Below are positions 25,467-33,895 of a DNA stretch of 64,000 nt, piece after piece. How positions within the stretch are numbered: the first letter of the stretch is position 1; each line of letters opens with the position of its first letter. A program made the translations under genes and the position numbers. Where the stretch lies: positions 124,001 through 188,000 of the forward strand of contig JANXDZ010000003.1 in the NCBI GenBank assembly GCA_025059075.1. The letters run 5' to 3'. The stretch is from Sulfolobales archaeon. GTDB lineage: Archaea; Thermoproteota; Thermoprotei_A; Sulfolobales; Desulfurococcaceae. The notes beneath the pieces are model-generated. The model saw only the letters and a list, made by a program, of their open reading frames with translations, searched no databases and had not been told where the DNA came from.

Positions 25467-26393
25467 GTGGTGAAGCTCTTGACTTACTATAGGGATGTAG
25501 TAGTTGGTGGAAGAAAATTCACTATACGTGAGCCCATTGACGTAGACGACTACCGTAAGTTAATGGATGTTCAAGTAAGGATTTGGGGGATGCCTGATTA
25601 TAGTGAAGCAGTTACATACCACATGATTATAGCTGGCCATAGGAATGGGGGCTTAGCATTAGGAGTATATAGCGAAGACGGTGAAGTAGTTGGATTAGCA
25701 TTCGGTATACCTGGCTACGACAATGGGCTAGTGTATCTATACAGCCACCTCCTTGGGGTAATACCTGAGAATAGGTTTCAGGGAGTTGGATACGAGCTCA
25801 AGATCTCTCAGAGGGAGCTGGCCTTAAGCAAGGGGTATAGCTTAATTAAGTGGACTTACGATCCAATGCAGAGCCCAAATGCTTACTTCAATGTATGTAA
25901 GTTCGGTGTAGTAGTTAGGAGTTTTCACGAAGACTACTACGGTGAGCTAATTGATGAATTGAATAGAGGAATGCCGAGTGATAGATTTGAAGCAGAGTGG
26001 TGGATTAAGTCAGATAGAGTTATAAAAGTACTTAAAGGCGAAGTTAAGCACCCAAGTATAGATGAATTAGCTAAGCTTGACGCTTTTACAGCAACTAAAG
26101 TTAGAGTAGTTAATGATGTAGCTTTAATAGAAGGCGTTGAACTATCTAATAAAAGCGACTTAATTCTAGTAGAAATACCTGGAGACTTAAGCTACTTGAA
26201 GAAAGTAAGCTTAAGTGAAGCAATCAAGTGGAGGCTTCTTTTACGTAAAGCATTCAACTACTACATTAATTCAATGGGCTACGTAATCACTTGGTTTACA
26301 AGCTTTATTGATGGAGGAGTTAGGAGAAGCTACTATATTCTATGGAGGAGGAGCTTGAGGGAAATACTTAGAGGAGAGTTCCCATGGAGTTAG
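25467..26393 (+). CDS. GNAT-superfamily N-acyltransferase (COG3375 type)
   Basis: 308 residues. Core segments GLALGVYSEDGEVVGLAFGIP and the acyl-CoA loop region ENRFQGVGYELK (about 112-123), then WTYDPMQSPNAYFNVCKFG (about 132-150), are those of the GNAT protein that accompanies N-acylamino acid racemases in bacteria and archaea. In Geobacillus, the analogous trio racemises D-amino acids through N-succinyl intermediates. Here it starts at GTG 25467 and overlaps the racemase gene by ten bases. Acyl donor and amino-acid specificity are unknown; no desuccinylase is adjacent. Confidence 0.85.
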   Translation: MVKLLTYYRDVVVGGRKFTIREPIDVDDYRKLMDVQVRIWGMPDYSEAVTYHMIIAGHRNGGLALGVYSEDGEVVGLAFGIPGYDNGLVYLYSHLLGVIPENRFQGVGYELKISQRELALSKGYSLIKWTYDPMQSPNAYFNVCKFGVVVRSFHEDYYGELIDELNRGMPSDRFEAEWWIKSDRVIKVLKGEVKHPSIDELAKLDAFTATKVRVVNDVALIEGVELSNKSDLILVEIPGDLSYLKKVSLSEAIKWRLLLRKAFNYYINSMGYVITWFTSFIDGGVRRSYYILWRRSLREILRGEFPWS

Positions 26394-27499
26394 CTAAGAT
26401 AGTCCTATATCACGTGGTAGTTAAGTTAAGGGAGGTTTTTGAGACAAGCTTCGGTAGAACTATTGATAGGCACTGCATTATAGTGAGAGTTGAGGATACT
26501 TATGGTGAAATAGGCTGGGGCGAGGTTCCCGTTGATGATGCACCACTGTACTCCTATGAAACTGTTGATACAACGCTATATATTTACAAAGACTTCTTCA
26601 TACCCACGCTAAGTAAAGAGAGAGTAATTGAGAGCCCTAGTGATGTCCAGAGTAAGCTATCGATTTTCAGAGGCTATAGAATGGCTAAAGCAGGACTTGA
26701 ATTCGCACTCTGGGATCTATACTCAAGGAGTCTTAGAAAACCTCTCTACAAAGTGCTGGGTGGAATTAGGGATAGAGTTGAATCCGGCATAAGCATAGGA
26801 GTTATTGGAGATTTAAGCGCCTTAATCAAGGCAGTAGATAAGTATCTTGAGAGGGGTTATAGGAGAGTTAAGATAAAGGTTAAGCCAGGATGGGATCTTG
26901 AGCCAGTTAAAGCTATTAGAAGGGCCTTTGGCGAAATTCCATTAATGATTGATGCAAATGCTTCATACAACATTAGTTATGTAAACACATTTAAGGAATT
27001 AGATGAATATAAGCTATTAATGATTGAACAACCGCTGCACTACGACGACCTCTATGAACACTCAGTGCTTCAATCAAGGATTAAGACGCCCATATGCCTT
27101 GACGAAAGCATTAAAAGCCTAAGTGATGCATTAACTGGAGCAAAAATCGGAGCCATGAGGGTAATTAACGTAAAGCCAGCTCGAGTAGGGGGATTGCATG
27201 AAGCTAAGTTAATAAACGACTACATGAAGGATCTTAACGTACCAATATGGATTGGAGGAATGCTTGAAACAGGTATTGGAAGAGGATTTCAAGTAGCTGC
27301 AGCAACTTTAGATAACGTAAAGTATCCAAACGATATATCGGAGTCATCTAGGTATTATGAAGAGGAGTTAGTGGAACCTCCGTGGAGTTTAAATAGTGAT
27401 GGAACAATAACTGCACTCAATAAGCCAGGCATAGGAGTAGATGTAATTGAGGAGAGAGTAATTAAGTATTCTAGAAAAATCATTGAGTTTAAACTATAA
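26384..27499 (+). CDS. Enolase-superfamily N-acylamino acid racemase/o-succinylbenzoate synthase
   Basis: 371 residues. Two lysines in KIKVKPG (about 166-172), metal-binding DANASY (D about 190), IEQPL (E about 213) and CLDES (D about 238), and the second base in VINVKPARVGG (about 259-269) are the full set of MLE-subgroup OSBS/NAAAR enzymes. Racemisation of N-acylamino acids is favoured over menaquinone synthesis because the neighbour is a GNAT N-acyltransferase and no other men gene is in the window. ATG 26384, overlapping the GNAT gene. Confidence 0.88.
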   Translation: MELAKIVLYHVVVKLREVFETSFGRTIDRHCIIVRVEDTYGEIGWGEVPVDDAPLYSYETVDTTLYIYKDFFIPTLSKERVIESPSDVQSKLSIFRGYRMAKAGLEFALWDLYSRSLRKPLYKVLGGIRDRVESGISIGVIGDLSALIKAVDKYLERGYRRVKIKVKPGWDLEPVKAIRRAFGEIPLMIDANASYNISYVNTFKELDEYKLLMIEQPLHYDDLYEHSVLQSRIKTPICLDESIKSLSDALTGAKIGAMRVINVKPARVGGLHEAKLINDYMKDLNVPIWIGGMLETGIGRGFQVAAATLDNVKYPNDISESSRYYEEELVEPPWSLNSDGTITALNKPGIGVDVIEERVIKYSRKIIEFKL

Positions 27500-27510
27500 A
27501 ACCACTAGCT

Positions 27511-27699
27511 TCACATAAGGGAGTTCTCGTAAGGATCTACAGTACCGCCAGTAACAGAAGCTTCTCCACCAGCTAAAGCCCTTACAGCTCCAAGAATCAA
27601 AGTTACTGCAAGCAGTACTGACAAGTAAATTAACTTAACAGTACTTGGATTAATGTATCTAGCTACCTTAGTCCAATTCATACATATTCCACCAAACAT
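27511..27699 (-). CDS. Small one-helix membrane protein, 62 aa
   Basis: Residues about 22-46 form one hydrophobic helix (VKLIYLSVLLAVTLILGAV), followed by an outside tail rich in Gly, Ser and Thr (GGEASVTGGTVD). Basic MNWTKVARY before the helix implies an inside N terminus. ATG 27699; a TATA-like run AATATATA on the minus strand (27724-27731) is about 25-30 bases upstream, which suggests a leaderless mRNA. ATG at residue 7 (27681) is an alternative start. No family recognised. Confidence 0.6.
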   Translation of the reverse strand: MFGGICMNWTKVARYINPSTVKLIYLSVLLAVTLILGAVRALAGGEASVTGGTVDPYENSLM

Positions 27700-27845
27700 T
27701 GTATAATCAAATACAACTAATTAAATATATACGCAATCCCCATGATGAAATAACGTTAAGGGCAAATCATTTATTTATAAGAAGATATAAATTCAGCTCT
27801 TTTAATGAATGTTAATTCTGAACATCTGGGGGATCAGCTTACTTC

Positions 27846-28964
27846 ATGTCTAGTCCAGCGGCTTTCAAGCGATTAGATAAGTCTGAAGCCACACTTATAA
27901 GTACTCTCTACTATCTCAACGTACTATCGTCATCTAGGATTTCAAGAAATCTCTCAATGTCTCAGGAGCGGGTAGCTTACTTCTTTGAGTACACTCTAGA
28001 TAGACTTGGCTTTACGCTTAAACCCGATATAATGTACGGTAAGCTAGGCCTCATTGGAGTAACCGCCATCTATAGGCGTATGAAGATTAGAGATTGTAAT
28101 TTAGATGAAGCAGTGTTTAGAATACCCTACATCAGGGCTCTATCAATACTTCCTCCATCAATACTTATAGCATCATTTCTAATTCCAAGAGATCTAGCTA
28201 ACTACGTTAAGTCAGGGCCATCGCCTACAGCTGATGTATATACCTATGAGTATACAATAAGGTCTAAGCCTAAAATAGATCTATTAGATGAACTCCTCTC
28301 AGGACATGTTGAAACCTTGGTTGAGCCAAAAGTAGTTGAAGAATTAGTGAGTGCTAAGAGACTTATTAGAGAGGAAGACGTAGTTGGTAGAGCTAGATTC
28401 GATAAAATAGATCTAGCAGTACTCCATGAATTATCAGTAAACCCAGGCCTCAGCATTAGAGGAGTAAAGAAAGCTGTTGAAGAAAGGCTTAGGAGAAAGT
28501 TCATTAGGTTTGAAAGCCATGTAGAGCACGCTGAAAAATTCATTTACGGATATAGGCTAGCCATTTTGAGAAGCAAGTATGTTCAACAAATAGTTAAGTG
28601 CTTGTACTTAAAGGCTTCTGAATCACTTAACTTATGTAACTCAGTCATACGTCATCCACTAGTAGTTAACTGCAGTGGCTCTAGTTCAAGTGGGGAATCC
28701 ATTATCTGCATCATGATGCCTACAAAAGTAGATGCTCTTACGACGTTAGAGATATTTATTAATGCACTTACTTCACTTGGATGTGAAGTAATTGATTCAT
28801 TTGAATATGCATTCGGCCTTCTCCCCACGAGATCTCATTTTGCAGCTGCAACAGTACCTCTTACTGAGTGGGCTCGTGGTTATAGTGATTGGCTTAAGGA
28901 AGTTGACCCAGTTTCTTATGCATTCAATGTATTGAAGTCCCTTAACTGTATTGAGTCTCCATGA
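27846..28964 (+). CDS. Crenarchaeal protein with two winged-helix-like segments
   Basis: 372 residues, no family recognised with certainty. Residues about 10-50 (SEATLISTLYYLNVLSSSR) and about 188-230 (KIDLAVLHELSVNPGLSIRG) both read as winged helices of the Lrp or IclR type, each followed by alpha/beta sequence that may be ligand domains. The fused double architecture resembles crenarchaeal two-domain regulators. ATG 27846 has a TATA-like GATATAAATT about 45 bases upstream. It may regulate itself or the prenyl-synthase group downstream. Confidence 0.6.
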   Translation: MSSPAAFKRLDKSEATLISTLYYLNVLSSSRISRNLSMSQERVAYFFEYTLDRLGFTLKPDIMYGKLGLIGVTAIYRRMKIRDCNLDEAVFRIPYIRALSILPPSILIASFLIPRDLANYVKSGPSPTADVYTYEYTIRSKPKIDLLDELLSGHVETLVEPKVVEELVSAKRLIREEDVVGRARFDKIDLAVLHELSVNPGLSIRGVKKAVEERLRRKFIRFESHVEHAEKFIYGYRLAILRSKYVQQIVKCLYLKASESLNLCNSVIRHPLVVNCSGSSSSGESIICIMMPTKVDALTTLEIFINALTSLGCEVIDSFEYAFGLLPTRSHFAAATVPLTEWARGYSDWLKEVDPVSYAFNVLKSLNCIESP

Positions 28965-29035
28965 ATTCATCTATCAATAGTCATTGAGTGAGTATTTAAA
29001 AAGCTTAGTTCCCTCAATAAATCACGGAGATCGGG

Positions 29036-29380
29036 GTGGAGTCCAAGTTAGAGGGCTTTATTAGGGAGAGTGCTTTTAGAAAAGTCCCAGGCTTAATAAA
29101 TGCCCTCGATCTGCTGTGTATATACAGTGGGCTTGAGAGATCTACTACGTTATTCCTTAGAGAACCGGGAAAACTTTACGCAATTCTTAAAGAACTGTAT
29201 GGTCATGAAGCCGCTGGCTTCATATTAATAAACGTATTTCTTAAGCCCCTCCTATCCTTCCTAAATAAAGTTGAGCTTCTTCCAAAGGCGTCTTACTTAA
29301 TGGAAGCTGATGTAAATGAGTTTGCTGAATTAATAAAGGATCTCCTTAAGTGCGCTTTAGAAGTACCTGGAGAGCTGTAG
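29036..29380 (+). CDS. Conserved hypothetical helical protein, 114 aa
   Basis: 114 residues, all predicted helical, with YSGLERSTTLFLREPGKLY and YGHEAAGFILINVFLKPL, the latter an amphipathic segment. No enzyme motif. GTG 29036 follows GGAG (29026-29029), and a TATA box TATTTAAAAA lies at 28991-29000. Its distance to the prenyl synthase (93 bases) and orientation suggest shared transcription is possible but not certain. Function unknown. Confidence 0.55.
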   Translation: MESKLEGFIRESAFRKVPGLINALDLLCIYSGLERSTTLFLREPGKLYAILKELYGHEAAGFILINVFLKPLLSFLNKVELLPKASYLMEADVNEFAELIKDLLKCALEVPGEL

Positions 29381-29472
29381 TTCATACTTGAGTTTTCCGA
29401 AGGCTTTTAGCTTTTCGTTAAATAACTTATTATCTTCTCTCCTCAAATTAATACTCTTCCTAGGTGTAGTCT

Positions 29473-30543
29473 GTGGATTTAAGTAGACTGCTTAGTGAAG
29501 TAGATGATGCGTTAAGGAGGATCCTCAGTAAATGTATAAATGAAGCTGAGGGAGTTCACGGAGAGCTCAGAGAACTTGCATCTAGTGTAAGTGAGTATAC
29601 TTTACGTGGTGGTAAGAGGCTTAGAGCTATATTAATTGCTCTAGGGTACTTATCCCGTGGATTAGTGGACTTAAAGCCCATTAAGGAACTAATGGCCTCT
29701 ATAGAGCTTCTCCAAAGCTATCTACTAGTACACGACGACGTCATGGATAGAGATGAAGTTAGGAGAGGGGGGCCAACTCTGCATGCATTCTTTAGAAATA
29801 AGTGTATTAACCAAGACTTTATAGGCGACTGCAATCACTACGGGATATCTCAAGCTATTGTCGCCGGCGACTACCTTGAATCAATAGCTATAGGAGCTAT
29901 AGCTAACTTAAGCCTTAAACCAGAAGTAGCTATTGCATTAGTTAAAAGGTATTCAGAGGGCCTCAGGACAGTGGCTTACGGGCAGTACTTAGACGTACTT
30001 ATGGCTAATAAGCCCCTTAGAGAAATAGGGGCAACTGATGTATTAAAAATACATGAGTTAAAGACTGCTTCATACACTGTTGAACTACCGCTGCACTTAG
30101 GAGTTATAGCTAGAGATCCAGGCGATAAAGAGCTCTTAAGCCTATATAGTGATTTCTCAAAGCCAGCTGGCATAGCATTCCAGTTAAGAGACGACATACT
30201 TGGCCTATATGGAGATCCTAGAGTCACTGGAAAACCTGTTGGAAGCGACGTAAGGGAGAGGAAGAAGACGCTCCTAGTAGTTAAGGCATATGAACTGGGG
30301 GATATAAATGATAGAAAAGTACTTGAAGAAATATATGATTCACGTAGAGAAATAGATTTAAATGACGTTAAGAGCGTTCAGGAAGTAGTTAAGAGAACTG
30401 GGAGCTTAAGCCATAGTGAAGAGCTAATTAAGGAGATGTACTCTAGGGCTAGGGGGATCATTGAGAATTCAAAGCCCATAGATCCCTTGGTTAGACAAGA
30501 GATCTTAAACATGCTTGAAAAACTAGTGTTTAGAGAAAAGTAG
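29473..30543 (+). CDS. idsA: Polyprenyl diphosphate synthase (geranylgeranyl-PP synthase type)
   Basis: 356 residues. First Asp-rich motif HDDVMDRDE (about 93-100) and second QLRDDILGLYGD (about 238-249), with GGKRLRA (about 46-52) and basic RRGG (about 103-106). It condenses isopentenyl-PP to an allylic diphosphate, giving the C20 or C25 chains of archaeal ether lipids. Chain length cannot be judged reliably from the sequence. GTG 29473 with TAGGTG at 29461-29466. It abuts the convergent flavoprotein gene at 30544. Confidence 0.9.
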   Translation: MDLSRLLSEVDDALRRILSKCINEAEGVHGELRELASSVSEYTLRGGKRLRAILIALGYLSRGLVDLKPIKELMASIELLQSYLLVHDDVMDRDEVRRGGPTLHAFFRNKCINQDFIGDCNHYGISQAIVAGDYLESIAIGAIANLSLKPEVAIALVKRYSEGLRTVAYGQYLDVLMANKPLREIGATDVLKIHELKTASYTVELPLHLGVIARDPGDKELLSLYSDFSKPAGIAFQLRDDILGLYGDPRVTGKPVGSDVRERKKTLLVVKAYELGDINDRKVLEEIYDSRREIDLNDVKSVQEVVKRTGSLSHSEELIKEMYSRARGIIENSKPIDPLVRQEILNMLEKLVFREK

Positions 30544-31110
30544 CTACATTAATTTCTCAGCAAATACTTTTCTACCCGGTAAAACAAATGCCCTACCCCT
30601 ATCGTGTAGAAGTATCCTCGCTTTCCCATAATTCCACCCATACCTTCCATAAAGATCCTTTCTAACGTGTACTCCAAGTACTTCAGCTATGAATAGAGTG
30701 GATTCTCCAGCATCATGAGTGCTTCTCACAGCGCATTCAAGGAATCCATATGAGTTCTTTATACCAGGTGCATTTATCTTCATTGATTTAACTTCTTTAA
30801 AGCCGAGCATGCTCCACTTATCAATGCTTTTACCACTCATTGAGCCAGCTCTATAGACTTCATTGATGTATTCTTCACCAACAATATTTATTGTAAACTC
30901 CCTCCTAGTCATGAGCAACTCGTTGGTTAATGCATCCTTACCTATGGCTAAAGCCACTAAGGGAGGCTCTCCACTAATGGGTGTAACCCATGATGCAGCC
31001 ATAACGTTAAGCCCTCCCTCAGGCTTAACAACAACTATTAGGTAAACAGGCCTTGGATGTAGAACGTAGTATTCACTAGGACTTAGATCTATGTATTCAT
31101 AGCTCTCCAA
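30544..31110 (-). CDS. Flavin reductase-like FMN-binding protein
   Basis: 188 residues. RPVYLIVVVKPEGGLNVMAASWVTPIS split over the first 45 residues, FTINIVGEEYI, and SYGFLECAV are flavin-reductase-domain sequences (PF01613), a split-barrel fold that binds FMN and dimerises. Such proteins reduce free flavin or serve as partners of oxidoreductases. TTG start with GGTGG close ahead. It is followed downstream by no gene on its strand before the convergent prenyl synthase, and preceded by the creatininase-family gene. Confidence 0.85.
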   Translation of the reverse strand: MESYEYIDLSPSEYYVLHPRPVYLIVVVKPEGGLNVMAASWVTPISGEPPLVALAIGKDALTNELLMTRREFTINIVGEEYINEVYRAGSMSGKSIDKWSMLGFKEVKSMKINAPGIKNSYGFLECAVRSTHDAGESTLFIAEVLGVHVRKDLYGRYGWNYGKARILLHDRGRAFVLPGRKVFAEKLM

Positions 31111-31146
31111 AGTTCCACCTGAGTCTACGTATAGCGTGGAGAGCTA

Positions 31147-31839
31147 TTAATGTTGCGAAGTCTTAATTATGTGCTTAACAGCCTCTCTAAATGCATTAAT
31201 TAATGAGTCCATGAATTCGCCTAAGCCCAGCTCTTTACCAAAGCACCCTGGCCCTGCGCTTGCATAAGCAATGTAATCTTTTGGAGATAGCCTAGCTTCA
31301 CTTACATCTCCTCCTCCATACGTCTCTACTCCTAAGTATTTAGCTAACTCTACTTCAAGTGGACATGCGTGGCAGTACTCTAGCCCAAGTTGCTTAGCTA
31401 ACTTCCATATATCTACTGCAGCAGCTCTACTTCTAAGAATGAAGGTTGCTTCCCTAATGAATACATCCACTATGCTCGTATTGCCTCCGTGAGCATTTAA
31501 TATTAACAGCCCTTTAAACCCCCTAGTCTTTGATAGCGATGAATGAAGGTCTCTAAGAACATTTAAGAGAGTCTCAGGCCTCAAGCTTACTGAGAAAAGA
31601 TCTGACCACTCAACTGAGAAACCATAGTTAATTGGTTGTAGAACGAGCATGCACACGTCATCAATTACATCGAGTCTTTCTGATAGCTCTTCAGCTAACC
31701 TAAGGGCTATCAGTGAGTCAATAGCTATAGGCAAGTGCTCCCCATGGTACTCTACGCTGCCTAAAGGCAGCACTGCTATATACTCTCTGCACTCATGTAA
31801 GTCCACTGAAGTACTTATTGAAGCATTAAGCACCTTCAA
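31147..31839 (-). CDS. Creatininase-family amidase, possible ArfB deformylase
   Basis: 230 residues. LPLGSVEYHGEHLPIAIDS (about 25-43) gives the metal ligands E, H and D; NAHGGN (about 117-122) and an acidic downstream ligand complete a dinuclear centre. The family includes creatininase and archaeal ArfB, the formamide hydrolase of riboflavin and F420 precursor synthesis; ArfB is the most reasonable role in an archaeon. The start is TTG 31839. The neighbouring flavin-binding gene on the same strand, 36 bases downstream, fits a flavin-related context. Confidence 0.82.
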   Translation of the reverse strand: MKVLNASISTSVDLHECREYIAVLPLGSVEYHGEHLPIAIDSLIALRLAEELSERLDVIDDVCMLVLQPINYGFSVEWSDLFSVSLRPETLLNVLRDLHSSLSKTRGFKGLLILNAHGGNTSIVDVFIREATFILRSRAAAVDIWKLAKQLGLEYCHACPLEVELAKYLGVETYGGGDVSEARLSPKDYIAYASAGPGCFGKELGLGEFMDSLINAFREAVKHIIKTSQH

Positions 31840-31884
31840 TTAATAGCCCCCTATGCTTAACGGCATAAATTAATTTAAATACAT

Positions 31885-32766
31885 TCATTGAGGCACTAAA
31901 TTAAGGACTTCAGCTACTTTAACTAGTTTAAAAGCAGTCTCTTCATCGATCGCTCTTTTTAGCATTGACATAGCTCTACTTAAGCTATGTGAGCTTTTAA
32001 GCGTTCTTACAAGAAGCCAGACTACAGTATCAATAATAATGCATGGCACATGAGAGATCTCTGAAACCCTCCTCCATGCATTTACTGCAACTTCCTTATA
32101 CTTCCCGAGGATTAAGGCCCTATGTCTAACTAGCGGCACATTATCTTTAATGGGCTTAACTAAGCCGCTTATCAATGATACGTAAGCTACTCTTCCATCA
32201 ATAGGCATTGGAACTCCTGGATCGGGGGAAGCACTAGGGCATATTATTGATGCAGCATAGTAGTACATTTTTCCAGCAAAAGCTATTGTCTTATCTATGA
32301 CGTCTTGCTTCATTACATAGGAAAGCTCCTTAACTAAACCACCTTGATTGGCGGCGTAGATGCATGGATTTTCACAAAGTTTTAATGCAATACTAGACCT
32401 TAGGAATTTCTCCAACCTCGCTTCCTTAAATTTAACTCCAATCCTATTGTACTTAGAGAAGTTCTCTAAGAAGTACTTGTATTCCTCAATCAATTCACTT
32501 ACTCCACTGATCCTCCTTTCACTGAAGAATGATGCTACCTCCGCCCAATAATCTTCGCCGAAGCCGCTTAACCTATAGCTAATCAATGCATTTGATACAG
32601 CTACTAGAGTCGTAAGCCACTTACTACACGTACTGTCATATAGCTTTCTAATAGCTCTATACTGTGCATCTAACTCTATTACTTTATTGAAGTTAGTGTC
32701 AGTAAATAAATTCCTTAGAGCTAAAGCTATTTCAATAGCTTTCTCTTCAGATGCTTCGAAAACCAT
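31885..32766 (-). CDS. AGOG-type 8-oxoguanine DNA glycosylase/lyase
   Basis: 293 residues. A helical HhH-type protein with DKTIAFAGKMYYYA (about 158-171), whose lysine (about 159) would be the Schiff-base nucleophile, and PMPIDGRVAYVS (about 186-197) with the catalytic Asp (about 190). The 31-residue spacing matches the Lys140/Asp172 pair of Pyrobaculum AGOG. The enzyme removes 8-oxoguanine and nicks the abasic site. It is longer at the N terminus than most family members. ATG 32766. Confidence 0.8.
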   Translation of the reverse strand: MVFEASEEKAIEIALALRNLFTDTNFNKVIELDAQYRAIRKLYDSTCSKWLTTLVAVSNALISYRLSGFGEDYWAEVASFFSERRISGVSELIEEYKYFLENFSKYNRIGVKFKEARLEKFLRSSIALKLCENPCIYAANQGGLVKELSYVMKQDVIDKTIAFAGKMYYYAASIICPSASPDPGVPMPIDGRVAYVSLISGLVKPIKDNVPLVRHRALILGKYKEVAVNAWRRVSEISHVPCIIIDTVVWLLVRTLKSSHSLSRAMSMLKRAIDEETAFKLVKVAEVLNLVPQ

Positions 32767-32921
32767 TATTGCACCTTCTATAAAGCCTTACTGTACCTAA
32801 GCCCTCTTCCCATTTTACATCACTAGCTTAAAAATCGTTAATGCAGATTAATGATGGATAAGTATAAAAAGGCATACGTGATTGCTAATATACAAATCAA
32901 TCGTGGGGATAAAGAGGGGAA

Positions 32922-33215
32922 ATGTATAGACTTGCATTAGCTGTTAAGAATGTTGGCGGAAGATACGTGATATCAGGCTTTGAGTCTTCAAGTAACTTAA
33001 TTCTCCTAGACTTAGATGAAAACAGCCATAGGGAAGTAGTAGATAAACCTGTAAACCTCAGTGAAGTAGAGGAAGTATTTGATGAAAACGATGTCGCTGT
33101 TTTAGTATGCAGCAACATTAGTAGCGAGAGTAAGGCCGTAATCGAAGAGCTTGGCGTTAAAGTAATTACTGGAGTTGACTCTACAGCAGATGAATTCATT
33201 GAGAAGTGGCTGTAG
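32922..33215 (+). CDS. NifX/NifB-like small Fe-Mo-cofactor-type domain protein
   Basis: 97 residues. The alternating strand-helix pattern, the CSNISSESKAVIEELGVKVI segment and the ending DEFIEKWL are those of the NifX/MTH1175-type domain (dinitrogenase iron-molybdenum cofactor-like). In non-diazotrophs its role is unclear, perhaps Fe-S or metal binding. Only one Cys is present. ATG 32922 has GGGG at 32914-32917; a TATA box GTATAAAAAG lies at 32862-32871. Two bases separate it from the SpeD-family gene. Confidence 0.6.
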   Translation: MYRLALAVKNVGGRYVISGFESSSNLILLDLDENSHREVVDKPVNLSEVEEVFDENDVAVLVCSNISSESKAVIEELGVKVITGVDSTADEFIEKWL

Positions 33216-33216
33216 G

Positions 33217-33618
33217 GTGAATAGCGAAGTGGTTACATTAGTAAAGGGAAGGCACATTTATGGAGAACTCTATGGATCGCCAAGCGACTTATTGGACAAC
33301 GAGGAATTCCTCACTAAGACAGTAGTAAGAGCAGCTGAACATGGCACAACCACGATCCTTGAAGTAAAGCATTGGAGAGTGGGGGGAGAGCATGGAGGGG
33401 TATCTGTGTTAGCATTAGTTGTTGAAAGCCACATAGCTATACATACATGGCCTGGCAATAACTATGCTACAGTTGATGTATATACATGCGGGGATAGAAG
33501 CGATCCATGGAAAGTCTTCTATTACATAGTTAATGCACTAAAGCCAAAGCACTACGTAGTTCACTACAGTGATAGAAGTCAGCTGCCTCTATATGAATCT
33601 AGCGATATACCTACATAA
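33217..33618 (+). CDS. speD: Pyruvoyl-dependent SpeD-family decarboxylase (AdoMet or arginine)
   Basis: 133 residues from GTG 33217; GTG 33229 fits GGGTGA (33214-33219) better. The self-cleavage motif VVESHIAIHTWP (Ser about 71, His about 76) and DVYTCG (Cys about 91) are all present. In crenarchaea this family contains both AdoMet decarboxylase and arginine decarboxylase, both needed for polyamines. The DRS ending and YATVDVYTCG lean towards the arginine enzyme, but I cannot decide. It overlaps the convergent DUF2283 gene by eight bases. Confidence 0.87.
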   Translation: MNSEVVTLVKGRHIYGELYGSPSDLLDNEEFLTKTVVRAAEHGTTTILEVKHWRVGGEHGGVSVLALVVESHIAIHTWPGNNYATVDVYTCGDRSDPWKVFYYIVNALKPKHYVVHYSDRSQLPLYESSDIPT

Positions 33619-33841
33619 TGACGACGTTGGCCTTAGAGCTAAAGTTCATTATTGTTATGCTCACTATTTTTTTATTCTTAATTCTAATTACTACGTCGTC
33701 TCCAACGAGTACTTCTTCATCAGCTTCCTCTGATTCATAGCCGAAGTTTATGTATAGTACGTCGTTTTGCCTATCGTATTCAAGCCATAGTTTATCTAAG
33801 TCACCCACCTTGTAATCGCATTGATTCCCACAGCTATTCAT
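33611..33841 (-). CDS. DUF2283-family small protein
   Basis: 76 residues. The core LEYDRQNDVLYINFGYESEE ... VGDDVVIRIKNKKIVSITIMNFSS matches DUF2283, small beta-rich proteins of unknown role, often near toxin-like or HEPN genes. A short N-terminal extension with two cysteines (NSCGNQCDY) is extra. ATG 33841, with GGGGTGA about three bases before it. It is on the same strand as the cysteine-containing 107-aa gene upstream. No antitoxin partner could be identified nearby. Confidence 0.75.
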   Translation of the reverse strand: MNSCGNQCDYKVGDLDKLWLEYDRQNDVLYINFGYESEEADEEVLVGDDVVIRIKNKKIVSITIMNFSSKANVVIM

Positions 33842-33895
33842 GAGTTCACCCCAATGGTATTTAATTCATCTCACCATTAAACACTTTACTTAACC

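Noticed and set aside
27742-27818. C/D box sRNA candidate (ATGATGA ... CTGA)
   Set aside because: The boxes are 70 bases apart with no internal D'/C' pair, and a TATA element for the 27846 gene lies between them.
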